DNA from: Nitrosospira multiformis | GTDB taxonomy: Bacteria > Pseudomonadota > Gammaproteobacteria > Burkholderiales > Nitrosomonadaceae | DNA length: 64,000 nucleotides | NCBI RefSeq assembly: GCF_003050865.1 | Contig: NZ_QAOK01000005.1 | Coordinates: 84,726 to 148,725 of the forward strand | Reading direction: 5' to 3' | Shown here: piece after piece, positions 18,484-30,044 of the stretch | Position numbering within the stretch: position 1 is the first letter of the stretch | Layout of the letters: every line of letters starts with the position of its first letter | Translations under genes and position numbers: made by a program | The notes under the pieces: model-generated | The model's input: only the letters and a program-made list of their open reading frames with translations | The model's database searches: none | Told to the model about the DNA's origin: nothing

Positions 18484-19926
18484 TCAATGCGCGGCGAGTG
18501 GTGGCTGGAAGGGGCCTGGGGCTTGTGGCCGAAACAACGCATCGTTCACCTCCTTCAAATCCTCCTCGTCCAGTTCTCCCGCCTCTGCCTTCAACCGCAA
18601 TCGTGACATGAGAAAATTGTAGCGCGCCTGCGCGAGATCTCGTCGCGCCGAATAATACAATTGCTGTGCGTTCAGCACGTCCACTTCGGTCCGGACACCT
18701 ACTTCCTGGCCGAGCTTGGTGGAATCGACCTGGCTCTGACTGGACACCAGGGCCTGCTTCAGCGCCGTTACCTGCGCAATGCCATTGGTGACATTGAGAT
18801 ACTGCTGGCTTACTTGCAGCACACTGTTACGCCGGGTATTGTTCAGGTCCTGCAACACCTTTTCCTGGATAGCCACTGCTTCGCGCACGCGCGACTGCAC
18901 CGCAAAACCCTGAAACAGCGGAAAGCTGAGCTGTACGCCAATTTCTTTCGATGTCAGGTCAATGGGACGCCCCGTGATCGTACCCCCCACCCCTTTCTGG
19001 TCGCTGTATATCGCAACGAGATCGAGCGTCGGATAATGCCCCGCCTGAGCCCGTTCAACGTCCTTTTTTGCAATTTCATATACCGCCTCCTGGACCTTCA
19101 GCGCGAGATTGTTCTGTTCGGCCACGCTGATCCAGTCCTGCATGCTGGGATACTTCAACATGAGCAGATCGGAGGGCACCTCGGCGGGACGAACCATATC
19201 TTCCGGTATCCGCCCGATGATCTGTTCGAGCGCCCGTTTGCGCACTTCAAGTTCGTTCAACGCGCCTATCTGCAACGCAGCCGTCAAATCGAAACGCGCC
19301 TGAGCTTCGTGAGTGTCGACGATGGTAGCGGTTCCGACTTCGAAGTTGCGCTTTGCCTGCGCCAACTGTTCGCTGATGGCCTTTTTCTGGGCCTCCGCAA
19401 CCTCCACGTTTACTTCTGCCAGCAGAATATCCAGATACGCCTGCGCCACGCGCAAGATCAGATCCTGCGCCGCAATGATGAATTCCGAATCGGCCTGCGC
19501 AACCTGAAGCTTCGATTGTTCGTAAATCGCAAAATTCTCCTTGCGATAGATCGGCTGAGTGGCGGTAATGGTCAGGCTCTGGTTATCGATGACAACTTCG
19601 GAGGGTCTGACGGCCACACCTGTTCCGATCGCGGTTCCAGTTCCGCCGATTCTTTCTATATCGATCCACTGCCGCCGCCGCACCCCCGCAAGCGTTACCG
19701 TGGGCAGCAGGCCCGCCCGGCCCTGGGGCAGTTTTTCCTGCGCGGCCTGGTGCGTGAAGCGGGCTGCGCGAAACTGCGCGTCATTTTCCAGCGCTTCATG
19801 ATAGATGTCCATCATGTCCGCGGCCTGCAGCGGGGTGCTCAGTGCTCCGATAAACAGGAGCCCATGGACGTACGGCGCAATTTTCGATTTGATTCCGGAT
19901 TGCCTTGCGCTGCTTGAAAAGAACAT
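18484..19926 (-). CDS. tolC: TolC-family outer-membrane efflux/secretion protein
   Basis: This 480-residue protein has a signal peptide ending TPLQAADMMDIYHEALEND and the two repeated halves of coiled-coil helices of the OEP family (ending QARYNFLMSRLRLKAEAG). TolC trimers form the outer-membrane channel for type I secretion and RND or ABC efflux. The gene follows pcm on the same strand after about 100 bp, a pairing frequent in betaproteobacteria. No inner-membrane or adaptor partner is close by, so it may serve several systems. Calling it tolC rather than another OEP member is by similarity only. Confidence 0.9.
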   Translation of the reverse strand: MFFSSSARQSGIKSKIAPYVHGLLFIGALSTPLQAADMMDIYHEALENDAQFRAARFTHQAAQEKLPQGRAGLLPTVTLAGVRRRQWIDIERIGGTGTAIGTGVAVRPSEVVIDNQSLTITATQPIYRKENFAIYEQSKLQVAQADSEFIIAAQDLILRVAQAYLDILLAEVNVEVAEAQKKAISEQLAQAKRNFEVGTATIVDTHEAQARFDLTAALQIGALNELEVRKRALEQIIGRIPEDMVRPAEVPSDLLMLKYPSMQDWISVAEQNNLALKVQEAVYEIAKKDVERAQAGHYPTLDLVAIYSDQKGVGGTITGRPIDLTSKEIGVQLSFPLFQGFAVQSRVREAVAIQEKVLQDLNNTRRNSVLQVSQQYLNVTNGIAQVTALKQALVSSQSQVDSTKLGQEVGVRTEVDVLNAQQLYYSARRDLAQARYNFLMSRLRLKAEAGELDEEDLKEVNDALFRPQAPGPFQPPLAAH

Positions 19927-20022
19927 CTTCGTTGACTACAGTTAAAGATAGATGGATAGCTATAGGAGAGTAGCGATGGATACGTCGCGTGGACTGCAAT
20001 TCCTGGAGTTCGGGCCGAAAGA

Positions 20023-20694
20023 TCAGAATGTAAATCTCTCCGGCTGCTTCGCATTTCTGAGCGGCGCAATACAGGTTTCGAACAGGCCGACTGTGCTATA
20101 TGCGCCTGCGCGCCCGTTTTCCTCCTGTGCCACGCAAGTAACGAGAAGAGCCTGCATTACCGGTGGATCGCCCACTACAGCAAAGAGGCGCCCGCCGGTT
20201 TTAAGGCTCTTCTGAAATCCCTCCGGCAGCACGGGGGTGGATCCGGTCAGGACGATAACATCATAGGGGCCGTACTGGACCCAGCCCCGGGCAGCATCGC
20301 CATTTTCCACCAATACGTTGGTAATCTCTTGATTCCGCAGGTTTTTTTCGGCCATGGCCGCCAGCTCCGGCACAATCTCGACGCTATGAACAAATCTCCC
20401 TTTTTTGGCAAGCAGCGCAGTCAGGTAACCGCTGCCGCTCCCTACCTCCAGAATTCTGTCGGTATTATTGACTCCCAGTTCCTGCAGAATCCGCGCCTCA
20501 ACCTTGGGGGCGAGCATTACCTCGCCGTATCCCAGCGGGATTTCCATATCGACGAATGCAAGTGAACGGTAAGCTGCCGGGACAAATTCCTCGCGCCGCA
20601 GCTCGAACAATAGTTGGAGAATCTCCTGGTCCAGCACGTCCCACGTACGAATTTGCTGCTCCACCATGTTATACCGGCTTTGTTCGAGATCCAT
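20023..20694 (-). CDS. pcm: Protein-L-isoaspartate O-methyltransferase
   Basis: This 223-residue SAM-dependent methyltransferase has motif I ILEVGSGSGYLTALLA and the PIMT-type N-terminus (MVEQQIRTWDVLDQEILQ, REEFVPAAYRSLAFVD). The family repairs isoaspartyl residues in aged proteins. The start at 20694 gives MDLEQSRYNMV; an in-frame 15-residue extension lacks a ribosome site. It heads a minus-strand unit with the TolC gene. Confidence 0.85.
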   Translation of the reverse strand: MDLEQSRYNMVEQQIRTWDVLDQEILQLLFELRREEFVPAAYRSLAFVDMEIPLGYGEVMLAPKVEARILQELGVNNTDRILEVGSGSGYLTALLAKKGRFVHSVEIVPELAAMAEKNLRNQEITNVLVENGDAARGWVQYGPYDVIVLTGSTPVLPEGFQKSLKTGGRLFAVVGDPPVMQALLVTCVAQEENGRAGAYSTVGLFETCIAPLRNAKQPERFTF

Positions 20695-20770
20695 ATCCAA
20701 CCCTCTGCTCCTATATGAAATGTCATAACAAACTTGCAATTATTCCACATTTCCGTTAGCTTCACAGCAG

Positions 20771-22870
<2,100 letters not shown>

Positions 22871-23176
22871 GCGGCATGAAAGGTGGGCCTGTGGCAGGCT
22901 TGCTATTGAAAAAGCGAAATGGGAAGGAGGCAGGAGAGTTCAGGTGGTTACATTGCGCCAGGGCATTCATTCCTGCGCGCCTCCCACAACAGCGTCGCAA
23001 GTTTTCTCAAACCCGAAGCCGGTTTGATGCGATAATATCAGAAAAACAAACAGTCACGCTCTCGGCGCAACTTCTCTACTGGATATCCATTGCCCGTATT
23101 CCCTGGTAACACCATGGTTCATTCCCGTTCGTTCCCGGTTACCCGCGGCCTCCTGGTTTCTGCCGGATAATCTGGA
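22871..23176. other. Intergenic region thiC/uppP
   Basis: These 306 bp contain the inverted repeat AAACC/GGTTT at 23009-23025 followed by a GATAAT hexamer at 23031-23036 that might be a -10 box for uppP. No -35 box fits. No gene is supported. Confidence 0.4.
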
Positions 23177-23998
23177 ATGGACTGGTTTCTTCTCCTCAAG
23201 GGGCTCATCCTTGGCATAGTCGAAGGTCTGACGGAATTTCTTCCGATTTCGTCCACCGGCCACCTGATTCTGGTCAGCGACCTGCTCAACTTCAATGACG
23301 AAAAGGGCAAGGTATTTACCATTGTCATTCAGCTTGGCGCGATTCTGGCGGTCTGCTGGGAATATCGCGTCAAGCTTCGCCATGTAGTGACGGATATCGG
23401 CTCCCGTCAGGATGCAAACCGCTTCGTGTTGAATCTTTTGATCGCGTTTCTACCAGCAGCAATTCTGGGTTTGCTGTTCATCAAAACCATCAAGCAACAC
23501 CTGTTTCATCCGGTGCCGGTCGCGCTGGCATTCATAGTCGGCGGCCTTCTAATTCTTTGGGCCGAGCGCAGGCCACATGTGGTGGACGTGGAACGGGTCG
23601 AAGACATGGACTGGAAACATGCCTTGAAAGTGGGATTGGCGCAGTGCCTGGCGCTCATACCCGGTACTTCGCGCTCAGGCGCCACCATTATTGGGGGCCT
23701 CCTCTTCGGCCTCTCCCGCAAAGCCGCTACTGAATTTTCATTTTTCCTCGCGATTCCAGTTATGTTCGCGGCGACTTTTTATGATCTTTACAAGAATCGC
23801 GATATTCTTCATCTGGATGATGCGAGCGTGTTCGCGATCGGGTTCGTGGCGTCCTTTATCAGCGCACTTCTCGCGGTGCGGGGCTTGCTCCGCTTTGTCA
23901 GCCAGCACGATTTCTCCGTTTTTGCCTGGTATCGCATCGGGTTCGGGATTATCGTCCTGATTACGGCTTACTCCGGGATGGTTCAGTGGTCGGCGTAA
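23177..23998 (+). CDS. uppP: Undecaprenyl-diphosphatase UppP (BacA)
   Basis: This 273-residue integral membrane protein has the conserved motifs [20 protein letters not shown] (residues about 13-32) and [10 protein letters not shown], which form the UppP active site. It removes a phosphate from undecaprenyl pyrophosphate at the membrane, recycling the lipid carrier for peptidoglycan. About eight hydrophobic segments are visible. The ribosome site is weak (GGATAATCTGGA). It is convergent with the rhodanese gene. Confidence 0.96.
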   Translation: MDWFLLLKGLILGIVEGLTEFLPISSTGHLILVSDLLNFNDEKGKVFTIVIQLGAILAVCWEYRVKLRHVVTDIGSRQDANRFVLNLLIAFLPAAILGLLFIKTIKQHLFHPVPVALAFIVGGLLILWAERRPHVVDVERVEDMDWKHALKVGLAQCLALIPGTSRSGATIIGGLLFGLSRKAATEFSFFLAIPVMFAATFYDLYKNRDILHLDDASVFAIGFVASFISALLAVRGLLRFVSQHDFSVFAWYRIGFGIIVLITAYSGMVQWSA

Positions 23999-24144
23999 GA
24001 AGGATTCATGTCCAGTAAGTTTTGCTTATGCACTTATTCCCCATTATTTTCCAGATTATTGTCGCCGCAGTAAGCATGCCCTGAGCCCCTCGAGGGCCAG
24101 GATAAACAAGGGGACGATAACTCAGAGATGGAGACGAAAGATCC

Positions 24145-24615
24145 TCAACTCTGTACCCAGGGTAGTCCTGCCGCCTTCCAACCGCCTTTCTTACCGCGAT
24201 GGCCGGTGGTGTCCTTTTCACCTTCGAATCCTTCGAGAACGTTGTAGCAATTCGTATAACCCAGTTCGGAAGCGGTAGCTGCGGCCTGATGCGAGCGCCC
24301 CCCCGTACGGCAGATGAACATGACCAACGATTCCTGATCTACCTGACTGGAAAGATAGTTGATGAAATCAGGGTTGGAACGCATTCCTGGATAAGATTGC
24401 CATTCGATTTCCACTGCACCCGGAATTCTTCCTACCCAATCCCATTCAGCGCGTGAGCGTACATCCACCAGTTTCGCATCGGGCGCTTCCTGAAGCAGGG
24501 TAAGCGCCTCGGTCGGCAGCAGCGCCCCCTGATAGGGCAGATCCATTTCCTCGGCACGCTTCTGCGCCCTCTCGAGTATTGCAGTGATTGTTTCGGTTCC
24601 CATATGGTTTACCAT
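24145..24615 (-). CDS. Rhodanese-like sulfurtransferase
   Basis: This 156-residue protein has a single rhodanese domain with DVRSRAEWDWVGRIPGA and the active-site loop CRTGGRS; the cysteine is present, so it should be catalytically competent. Rhodaneses transfer sulfane sulfur to an acceptor. There is no signal peptide, so it should be cytoplasmic. The second in-frame Met (24603) is an alternative start. It is convergent with uppP and divergent from glnA. Confidence 0.87.
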   Translation of the reverse strand: MVNHMGTETITAILERAQKRAEEMDLPYQGALLPTEALTLLQEAPDAKLVDVRSRAEWDWVGRIPGAVEIEWQSYPGMRSNPDFINYLSSQVDQESLVMFICRTGGRSHQAAATASELGYTNCYNVLEGFEGEKDTTGHRGKKGGWKAAGLPWVQS

Positions 24616-24866
24616 GACACGAATGAAATAATATGTAATGGTAATCGATTTTCAGCCATCTGGATGCCTGGAAAACTTTAATCCAGGAACAGAGTGCAAC
24701 AAACCGTACCTCTTCCAGCTTGCGGTATTTTATTGCTGAGGGAATGGCCGTTCCCCTCCTGATATATAATATTAATTCTGCAAATTCCCTTTATATGAGG
24801 ACACTCAATTTTTTAAAAGGAAGGCGCTTTCGCACGCTTGCATATTGACATGGTTTGGAGACTGAA

Positions 24867-26276
24867 ATGGCGGTAGCCGATGTTCTGAAAATGATTCAGG
24901 ACAACGAAGTCAGATTCGTTGATCTACGATTTACCGATACCCGCGGTAAAGAACAACATATAACCCTGCCCGCTCACGCCGTCGATGCTGATAAACTGGA
25001 GGACGGTCACGCATTCGATGGTTCTTCCATCGCCGGCTGGAAGGGTGTGCAGGCATCGGACATGCTGCTGATACCGGATCCCGACACTGCCCGTCTGGAT
25101 CCCTTCATGGACGAGGCTACACTGTTCATCACCTGTGACGTAGTGGAGCCCTCGGATGGCAAGGGTTATGACCGCGATCCCCGTTCCCTGGCAAAACGCG
25201 GCGAAGCCTACCTCAAATCGACAGGCATCGGGGATACCGCGTTTTTCGGCCCGGAGCCTGAATTCTTCATTTTTGATTCCGTCACCTGGCACGCGGACAT
25301 GTCCGGCTGTTCCGTAAAAATCGAGTCGGAAGAAGCAGCCTGGAGTTCGAGAGTAAAATACGAGGGCGGCAACATCGGGCATCGTCCTGGTATCAAGGGA
25401 GGCTATTCCCCCATTCCCCCAATCGACTCCTTGCATGACATCCGATCGGCGATGTGTCTTGCACTTGAGGAAATGGGTATCGAAGTTGAAGTGCATCACC
25501 ACGAAACGGCGACTGCCGGACAGTGTGAGATAGGCACCAAGTACAGCAGCGTGGTGAAGCGTGCTGACTGGACTCAGGTATTCAAATATGTGGTGCATAA
25601 CATCGCCCACTCTTACGGAAAGACCGCAACCTTCATGCCCAAACCCATTGTCGGTGACAATGGTTCGGGGATGCACGTGCACCAGTCAATCTGGAAAGGC
25701 GGACGAAACCTGTTTTCCGGAAACGGTTATGGCGGACTCTCGGAAATGGCAATGTACTATATTGGCGGGATCATCAGGCATGCCAAGGCCTTGAACGCCA
25801 TCACCAATCCCGGGACCAACTCGTACAAGCGCCTCGTTCCAGGCTTTGAAGCACCCATCAATCTTGCCTATTCCGTCAGCAACCGATCGGCTGCCGTGCG
25901 CATTCCTTATGCCAATAACCCCAAAGGCCGACGGATCGAGGTGCGCTTCCCTGACCCTACCGCGAACCCTTACCTTGCATTTACTGCCATGCTGATGGCG
26001 GGGCTGGATGGAATCCAGAACAAGATTCATCCGGGCGACCCGATGGACAAGAATCTCTACGACCTCCCACCCGAGGAAGCCGCCAGAATTCCGAATCCCT
26101 GCGCTTCCCTGGATGAAGCACTGGACAGCTTGGATAAGGACCGCAATTTCCTGACTCGCGGCGGGGTGTTTTCGAATGATATGATAGATGCTTACATCGA
26201 ACTCAAGATGGAAGAAGTTACGCGCTTCCGGATGACGACGCATCCGGTCGAATTCGATATGTACTACAGCTTGTGA
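24867..26276 (+). CDS. glnA: Glutamine synthetase type I
   Basis: This 469-residue protein starts at the ATG at 24867 after GGAGACTGAA; a 4-residue extension upstream is unsupported. It has the type I signatures DGSSIAGW, the ATP-binding [19 protein letters not shown], and a C-terminal [10 protein letters not shown] containing the tyrosine adenylylated in the E. coli-type enzyme. It makes glutamine from glutamate and ammonia using ATP, a key assimilation step in an ammonia oxidiser. Adenylylation control by GlnE/PII is likely. I looked for a sigma-54 promoter upstream and did not find one. Confidence 0.97.
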   Translation: MAVADVLKMIQDNEVRFVDLRFTDTRGKEQHITLPAHAVDADKLEDGHAFDGSSIAGWKGVQASDMLLIPDPDTARLDPFMDEATLFITCDVVEPSDGKGYDRDPRSLAKRGEAYLKSTGIGDTAFFGPEPEFFIFDSVTWHADMSGCSVKIESEEAAWSSRVKYEGGNIGHRPGIKGGYSPIPPIDSLHDIRSAMCLALEEMGIEVEVHHHETATAGQCEIGTKYSSVVKRADWTQVFKYVVHNIAHSYGKTATFMPKPIVGDNGSGMHVHQSIWKGGRNLFSGNGYGGLSEMAMYYIGGIIRHAKALNAITNPGTNSYKRLVPGFEAPINLAYSVSNRSAAVRIPYANNPKGRRIEVRFPDPTANPYLAFTAMLMAGLDGIQNKIHPGDPMDKNLYDLPPEEAARIPNPCASLDEALDSLDKDRNFLTRGGVFSNDMIDAYIELKMEEVTRFRMTTHPVEFDMYYSL

Positions 26277-26335
26277 GCGGTGTTTCTCACGTTCGGACCG
26301 CTAACGCTGTTTCATTGATCAGGACATAATATCTG

Positions 26336-27001
26336 ATGAAAATTCTTTTTGTTACATTGCTCGCGCTGCCGATGCTCATGCTTGGCGGATGTGGTCAGAA
26401 AACAGCGAAGGATGCGGAAAAACCCGCCGAGCAGCAGACGGAACTACCGGATGAGTTCACTTCTGAAAAGCAAATGCCATCAGTGCTGGAAGAAAATCTG
26501 AGCCCGGAAGAGAAGTCTGCAATATTGAAAGAAATCATGCCGGCCGGGTCTGAGAGCGATTCTACACCGGAGGAAAGATTCCTGCAGTTGAAAAAAGACG
26601 CTGAGGCTGGCGATCCCAAAGCACAGACTGGCCTTGGCGTTATGTACTATACGGGTGAAGCGGTATCCAAGGATGCTTCGGGCAAAATCCTGAGTAACGA
26701 TCCCGCTACCGCCGCCGCCTGGTTTCATCGCGCCACTGAGCAGGGCTATGCGGATGCGCAATTCAACCTGGGGTTGCTGTATGCCAACGGTGAAGGTGTT
26801 CCTAAAGATTCCGTCAAAGCGTTCGGACTATTTCAAAAAGCGGCCGAACAGGGCAATGTCGATGCGGAAAATAACGTGGGTGTGATGTATTACTCAGGTG
26901 AAGGCGTGCCCAGAGACGAGGCCAAGGCGAAAGAATGGTTCAAGAAAGCGGCGGCCCAAGGCAATGCCGACGCGCAGGCAAACCTGGATGCAATGAAATA
27001 A
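26336..27001 (+). CDS. Sel1-repeat lipoprotein
   Basis: This 221-residue protein has a lipoprotein signal with lipobox LMLGGC (Cys at residue 20) and a Glu/Lys-rich linker. At least three Sel1-type repeats follow, with GxGVMYYxGEGV and AAxWFxKAAEQGxxDAQ patterns from about residue 95. These form helical scaffolds for protein contacts. It would be anchored in the outer or inner membrane. The ribosome site (AGGA) is weakly spaced. It follows glnA on the same strand, but no functional link is apparent. Confidence 0.85.
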   Translation: MKILFVTLLALPMLMLGGCGQKTAKDAEKPAEQQTELPDEFTSEKQMPSVLEENLSPEEKSAILKEIMPAGSESDSTPEERFLQLKKDAEAGDPKAQTGLGVMYYTGEAVSKDASGKILSNDPATAAAWFHRATEQGYADAQFNLGLLYANGEGVPKDSVKAFGLFQKAAEQGNVDAENNVGVMYYSGEGVPRDEAKAKEWFKKAAAQGNADAQANLDAMK

Positions 27002-27143
27002 GAGCTTCGCTGTTTGTTTCGAGCCAGTCTCCGGTAGCCATTCGAAGTTTCGCTCCATAAGGACATAAGGAGATACCTATCCGAGGGCAGGTTATCGTAT
27101 TCCGTGCTCCCATCCTCCAATCCTAACCACATAAAGGGAGTTG

Positions 27144-28406
27144 GTGACACCTTCGACAATTCAGACAATCAGCGCAGCGCTATTCGCGATTGCAATCCTG
27201 CATACGTTTTCCACCAGATTTTTTGAACGGTTGGCAAACGCGCGCCCCGCCCACGCAGGGATATGGCATTTATTGGGTGAAGTAGAAGTCGTGTTCGGCT
27301 TCTGGGCCATGGTTCTCATACTGTTCATGTTTGCGGTGGAAGGCCGTGACAGCGCAATCGATTACCTGGATTCGCGTAACTTTACGGAACCCATGTTCGT
27401 CTTTGCGATCATGGTCGTTGCTGGAACAAAGCCGATCCTCCAACTTGCCATGTTCTCGGTACGCACCGTGGCGCAATTCATTCCGCTATCGCGGGGAATC
27501 GTTTTCTATTTTACGACGCTTTCCCTCGTTCCACTGCTCGGATCCTTCATCACCGAACCGGCAGCCATGACGCTTGCTGCCCTGATTCTTCGAGATAATT
27601 ATTTCTCTCGCGGAATTTCGCTCAAGCTTAAATACACTACGCTCGGAGTTCTGTTCGTCAATGTATCCATCGGCGGCACCTTGACACCCTTCGCTGCACC
27701 CCCCGTGCTTATGGTGGCGGAGAAATGGGGATGGGACATCTGGTTCATGATATCCACTTTCGGCTGGAAAGCAGCTATCGCCGTGATCATCAATGCGGGG
27801 AGCGCCACCTTGCTGTTTCGCCGCGAATTATCCCAGGCGGGGCCGGGGCAGAATTTGTCTGATCGTGGAGAGAAAGTGCCGGACCTTCTTGTAGCTGTGC
27901 ACCTCATCTTCCTGATCGGGATAGTGACGTTTGCTCATCATCCTGCCGCTTTTATGGGGCTTTTTCTGTTTTTTCTTGGCATCGCCCATGCATATCAAAA
28001 ACATCAGAACCGGTTTATCCTGCGGGAGGGTTTGCTGGTGGCATTTTTCCTGGCCGGTCTGGTAGTGCTGGGCGGACAGCAGCAGTGGTGGTTGCAGCCG
28101 CTATTGCTTGGGATGAGCAGTGAGGCAGTGTTTTTTAGTGCCACGCTGCTGACCGCGATAACGGATAATGCGGCCCTTACCTATCTTGGCTCGCTTGTAG
28201 AGGGGTTGTCGGATTCTTTCAAATATGCGCTGGTTGCAGGAGCCGTTACGGGAGGAGGTCTCACGATCATCGCGAATGCGCCCAACCCTGCCGGGGTCGC
28301 TATTCTGCGCGGCAATTTCGAGGATGCGACCATTCACCCGTTAGGTCTGCTGACAGCGGCAATACCACCGACTATCGTGGCTCTCCTGGCTTTCCGCTTG
28401 CTCTAG
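27144..28406 (+). CDS. Putative Na+/H+ antiporter-like membrane protein
   Basis: This roughly 420-residue protein has about ten hydrophobic segments spread along its length. Conserved polar motifs include TEPAAMTLAALILRD, TPFAAPPVLMVAE and TDNAALTYLGSL. These match the family annotated as putative Na+/H+ antiporter (Pfam Na_H_antiport_2), within the ion-transporter superfamily. The start is uncertain: GTG at 27144 or TTG at 27141, both very close to the AAAGGGAG ribosome site. The ions carried are not shown by the sequence. Confidence 0.75.
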   Translation: MTPSTIQTISAALFAIAILHTFSTRFFERLANARPAHAGIWHLLGEVEVVFGFWAMVLILFMFAVEGRDSAIDYLDSRNFTEPMFVFAIMVVAGTKPILQLAMFSVRTVAQFIPLSRGIVFYFTTLSLVPLLGSFITEPAAMTLAALILRDNYFSRGISLKLKYTTLGVLFVNVSIGGTLTPFAAPPVLMVAEKWGWDIWFMISTFGWKAAIAVIINAGSATLLFRRELSQAGPGQNLSDRGEKVPDLLVAVHLIFLIGIVTFAHHPAAFMGLFLFFLGIAHAYQKHQNRFILREGLLVAFFLAGLVVLGGQQQWWLQPLLLGMSSEAVFFSATLLTAITDNAALTYLGSLVEGLSDSFKYALVAGAVTGGGLTIIANAPNPAGVAILRGNFEDATIHPLGLLTAAIPPTIVALLAFRLL

Positions 28407-28495
28407 GGAACCATTGAACAAATCCCTCGCAAAGCTCCGATCCGGGTTGCAGCAAAATCGAGCCTGGCCCATTTCGGTCCGCATCTTCAATAACC

Positions 28496-28789
28496 TTACG
28501 GGGCAGATGTTTCGTTCTGCTTCAAGGCGCGCAAGCTGTCATTCTCGGCGCGCAACGCTTCGACCTCCTTATGCAGCCGTCCTATCGCCATGCGTTCGCG
28601 CAACATGGTCGGCAGTGTAACGAGCGCTCCTATGAGCGCTCCCAGACCGAAGCAGACTGCGATCACAACGGCAAGCGATGCATCGGCACGCCAAAGCAGG
28701 AATATGACGCTTACCTCAACAGCATTTTGAACTGCAAACGTGACAATGAGGAAAACGATGACGAGCGCTGCAATCAATTGCAATTGCAC
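28496..28789 (-). CDS. lapA: LapA-domain membrane protein
   Basis: This 97-residue protein has two hydrophobic helices (LQLIAALVIVFLIVTFAVQ and LAVVIAVCFGLGALIGALVTL) and a C-terminal helix-forming tail (EVEALRAENDSLRAL). That layout is typical of LapA/DUF1049 proteins. In E. coli LapA works with LapB to control LpxC and lipopolysaccharide synthesis. The start is a GTG at 28789 with an AAAGGAG site seven bases before; the longer in-frame ATG at 28963 is rejected. There is no lapB gene nearby. Confidence 0.7.
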   Translation of the reverse strand: MQLQLIAALVIVFLIVTFAVQNAVEVSVIFLLWRADASLAVVIAVCFGLGALIGALVTLPTMLRERMAIGRLHKEVEALRAENDSLRALKQNETSAP

Positions 28790-29037
28790 AACAACTCCTT
28801 TCCGGACACCCGTATCCAAATCGGGGAAAACGGCTTCCTTCTCAGCAAGAGGCACGATGTGCCAGATACGAACGTGAAAAACCTGCCGGGCTATACCTCC
28901 CGGTTCCGGTTGTGAAAAATGATAGAAAGAGAGCGTCCGAAGGCGGTCCGGACGCGGTTCCACGCCCTTGAATCAACAAAAGGATAACCGAACAAAAGTG
29001 GCGCTACCCTCGCAGCAAGCAGGCCACCTCGCGCACG

Positions 29038-29874
29038 CTAACCGCGTACTTTGCGAGTCAAGCCGGTTTCCATCCACTTCTTGATACGATTGGCATCACC
29101 AATCCGGGAATTCTTTCCCCAGGAATCGAGCAGCACGATTATGGTCGGCTTGCCTGTGATATTTGCGTGCATCACCAGACAGCGCCCGGCCTCGCTGAGA
29201 AATCCTGTTTTGGATATGCCGATATCCCACCTGCTGCTCCTCACCAACCTGTTGGAGTTGACGTAATTCAGGTTGCGGCTGCGTACCTTCCCCACGGACA
29301 CCACCTCGTGCGCAGCAGTCGTGGAAAATACGCGGATGAGACTGTACCTGTGTGCCGCCTTGACCATTTTTGCGAGATCGCGCGCAGTGGAGACATTTCC
29401 GCTGTTCAAGCCGGTCGAGTCAACGAAATAGGTACTGCCCATTCCCAACTGGAATGCCTTGCGGTTCATGGCCGTAACAAACGCCTTCAGGCCGCCGGGA
29501 TACGTACGTCCCAGGGCCGCAGCAGCGCGATTCTCCGAAGACATCAAGGCCAGTCGCAACAATTCTCTGCGGGTGAACTTCGTTCCTACCCGCAGGCGGG
29601 AACGGGTATACTTGATGACATCAACATCAGCCGAGTCGATGACTATTTCCTGGTTCAACGGCAGTTTTGCATCGAGCACAACCATTGCGGTCATGAGTTT
29701 GGTAATCGAAGCAATCGGCATGACGCTGTCTGCGTTCTTGTGGAAAAGAACCTGTCCCCGCTGTGGATCCAGAATCAGCGCTGCGTTGGACCGGAGAGAC
29801 AGGTCGGCCGGTTTTGCAAAAGCGCCTCCCATAAACGCAAACGTGGCGCAAACCACCAATATGGCGTTCTTCAT
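29038..29874 (-). CDS. pbpG: D-alanyl-D-alanine endopeptidase (PBP7/8 type)
   Basis: This roughly 278-residue serine peptidase S11 protein has a signal peptide (NAILVVCATFAFMGGAFAKP). All three active-site motifs are present: SITK (S-x-x-K), SEN (S-x-N, in MSSENRAAA) and KTG (SKTGFLSEAG). Such enzymes cut D-Ala-DAP cross-links in periplasmic peptidoglycan. The first of two nearby ATGs (29880 or 29874) is possible; a longer extension lacks a ribosome site. The gene is monocistronic in appearance. Confidence 0.9.
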   Translation of the reverse strand: MKNAILVVCATFAFMGGAFAKPADLSLRSNAALILDPQRGQVLFHKNADSVMPIASITKLMTAMVVLDAKLPLNQEIVIDSADVDVIKYTRSRLRVGTKFTRRELLRLALMSSENRAAAALGRTYPGGLKAFVTAMNRKAFQLGMGSTYFVDSTGLNSGNVSTARDLAKMVKAAHRYSLIRVFSTTAAHEVVSVGKVRSRNLNYVNSNRLVRSSRWDIGISKTGFLSEAGRCLVMHANITGKPTIIVLLDSWGKNSRIGDANRIKKWMETGLTRKVRG

Positions 29875-30044
29875 TATCATTATCCAATGGAGTTGTCCGC
29901 CCTCCCCGCGGACTGGGACTACGGTCGATAAAGTACCAAATATCACGAGCTAGGGAAAGAGCTATGTTCAGGGGCACGCGCACGTCAAGGGTTTTTCTGG
30001 AACAGCGAAGCAAGTGGAAATGGAGATCGGCGAGTAAATGGGAC

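Noticed and set aside
18661..19917. Plus-strand ORF of 418 codons over the tolC gene
   Set aside because: Antisense to a complete TolC-family protein; no ribosome site and no recognised motif.
24616..24866. Sigma-54 promoter before glnA
   Set aside because: I searched for a TGGCAC-N5-TTGCA pattern and found none with correct spacing; a TATAAT at 24765-24770 is present but has no good -35 partner.
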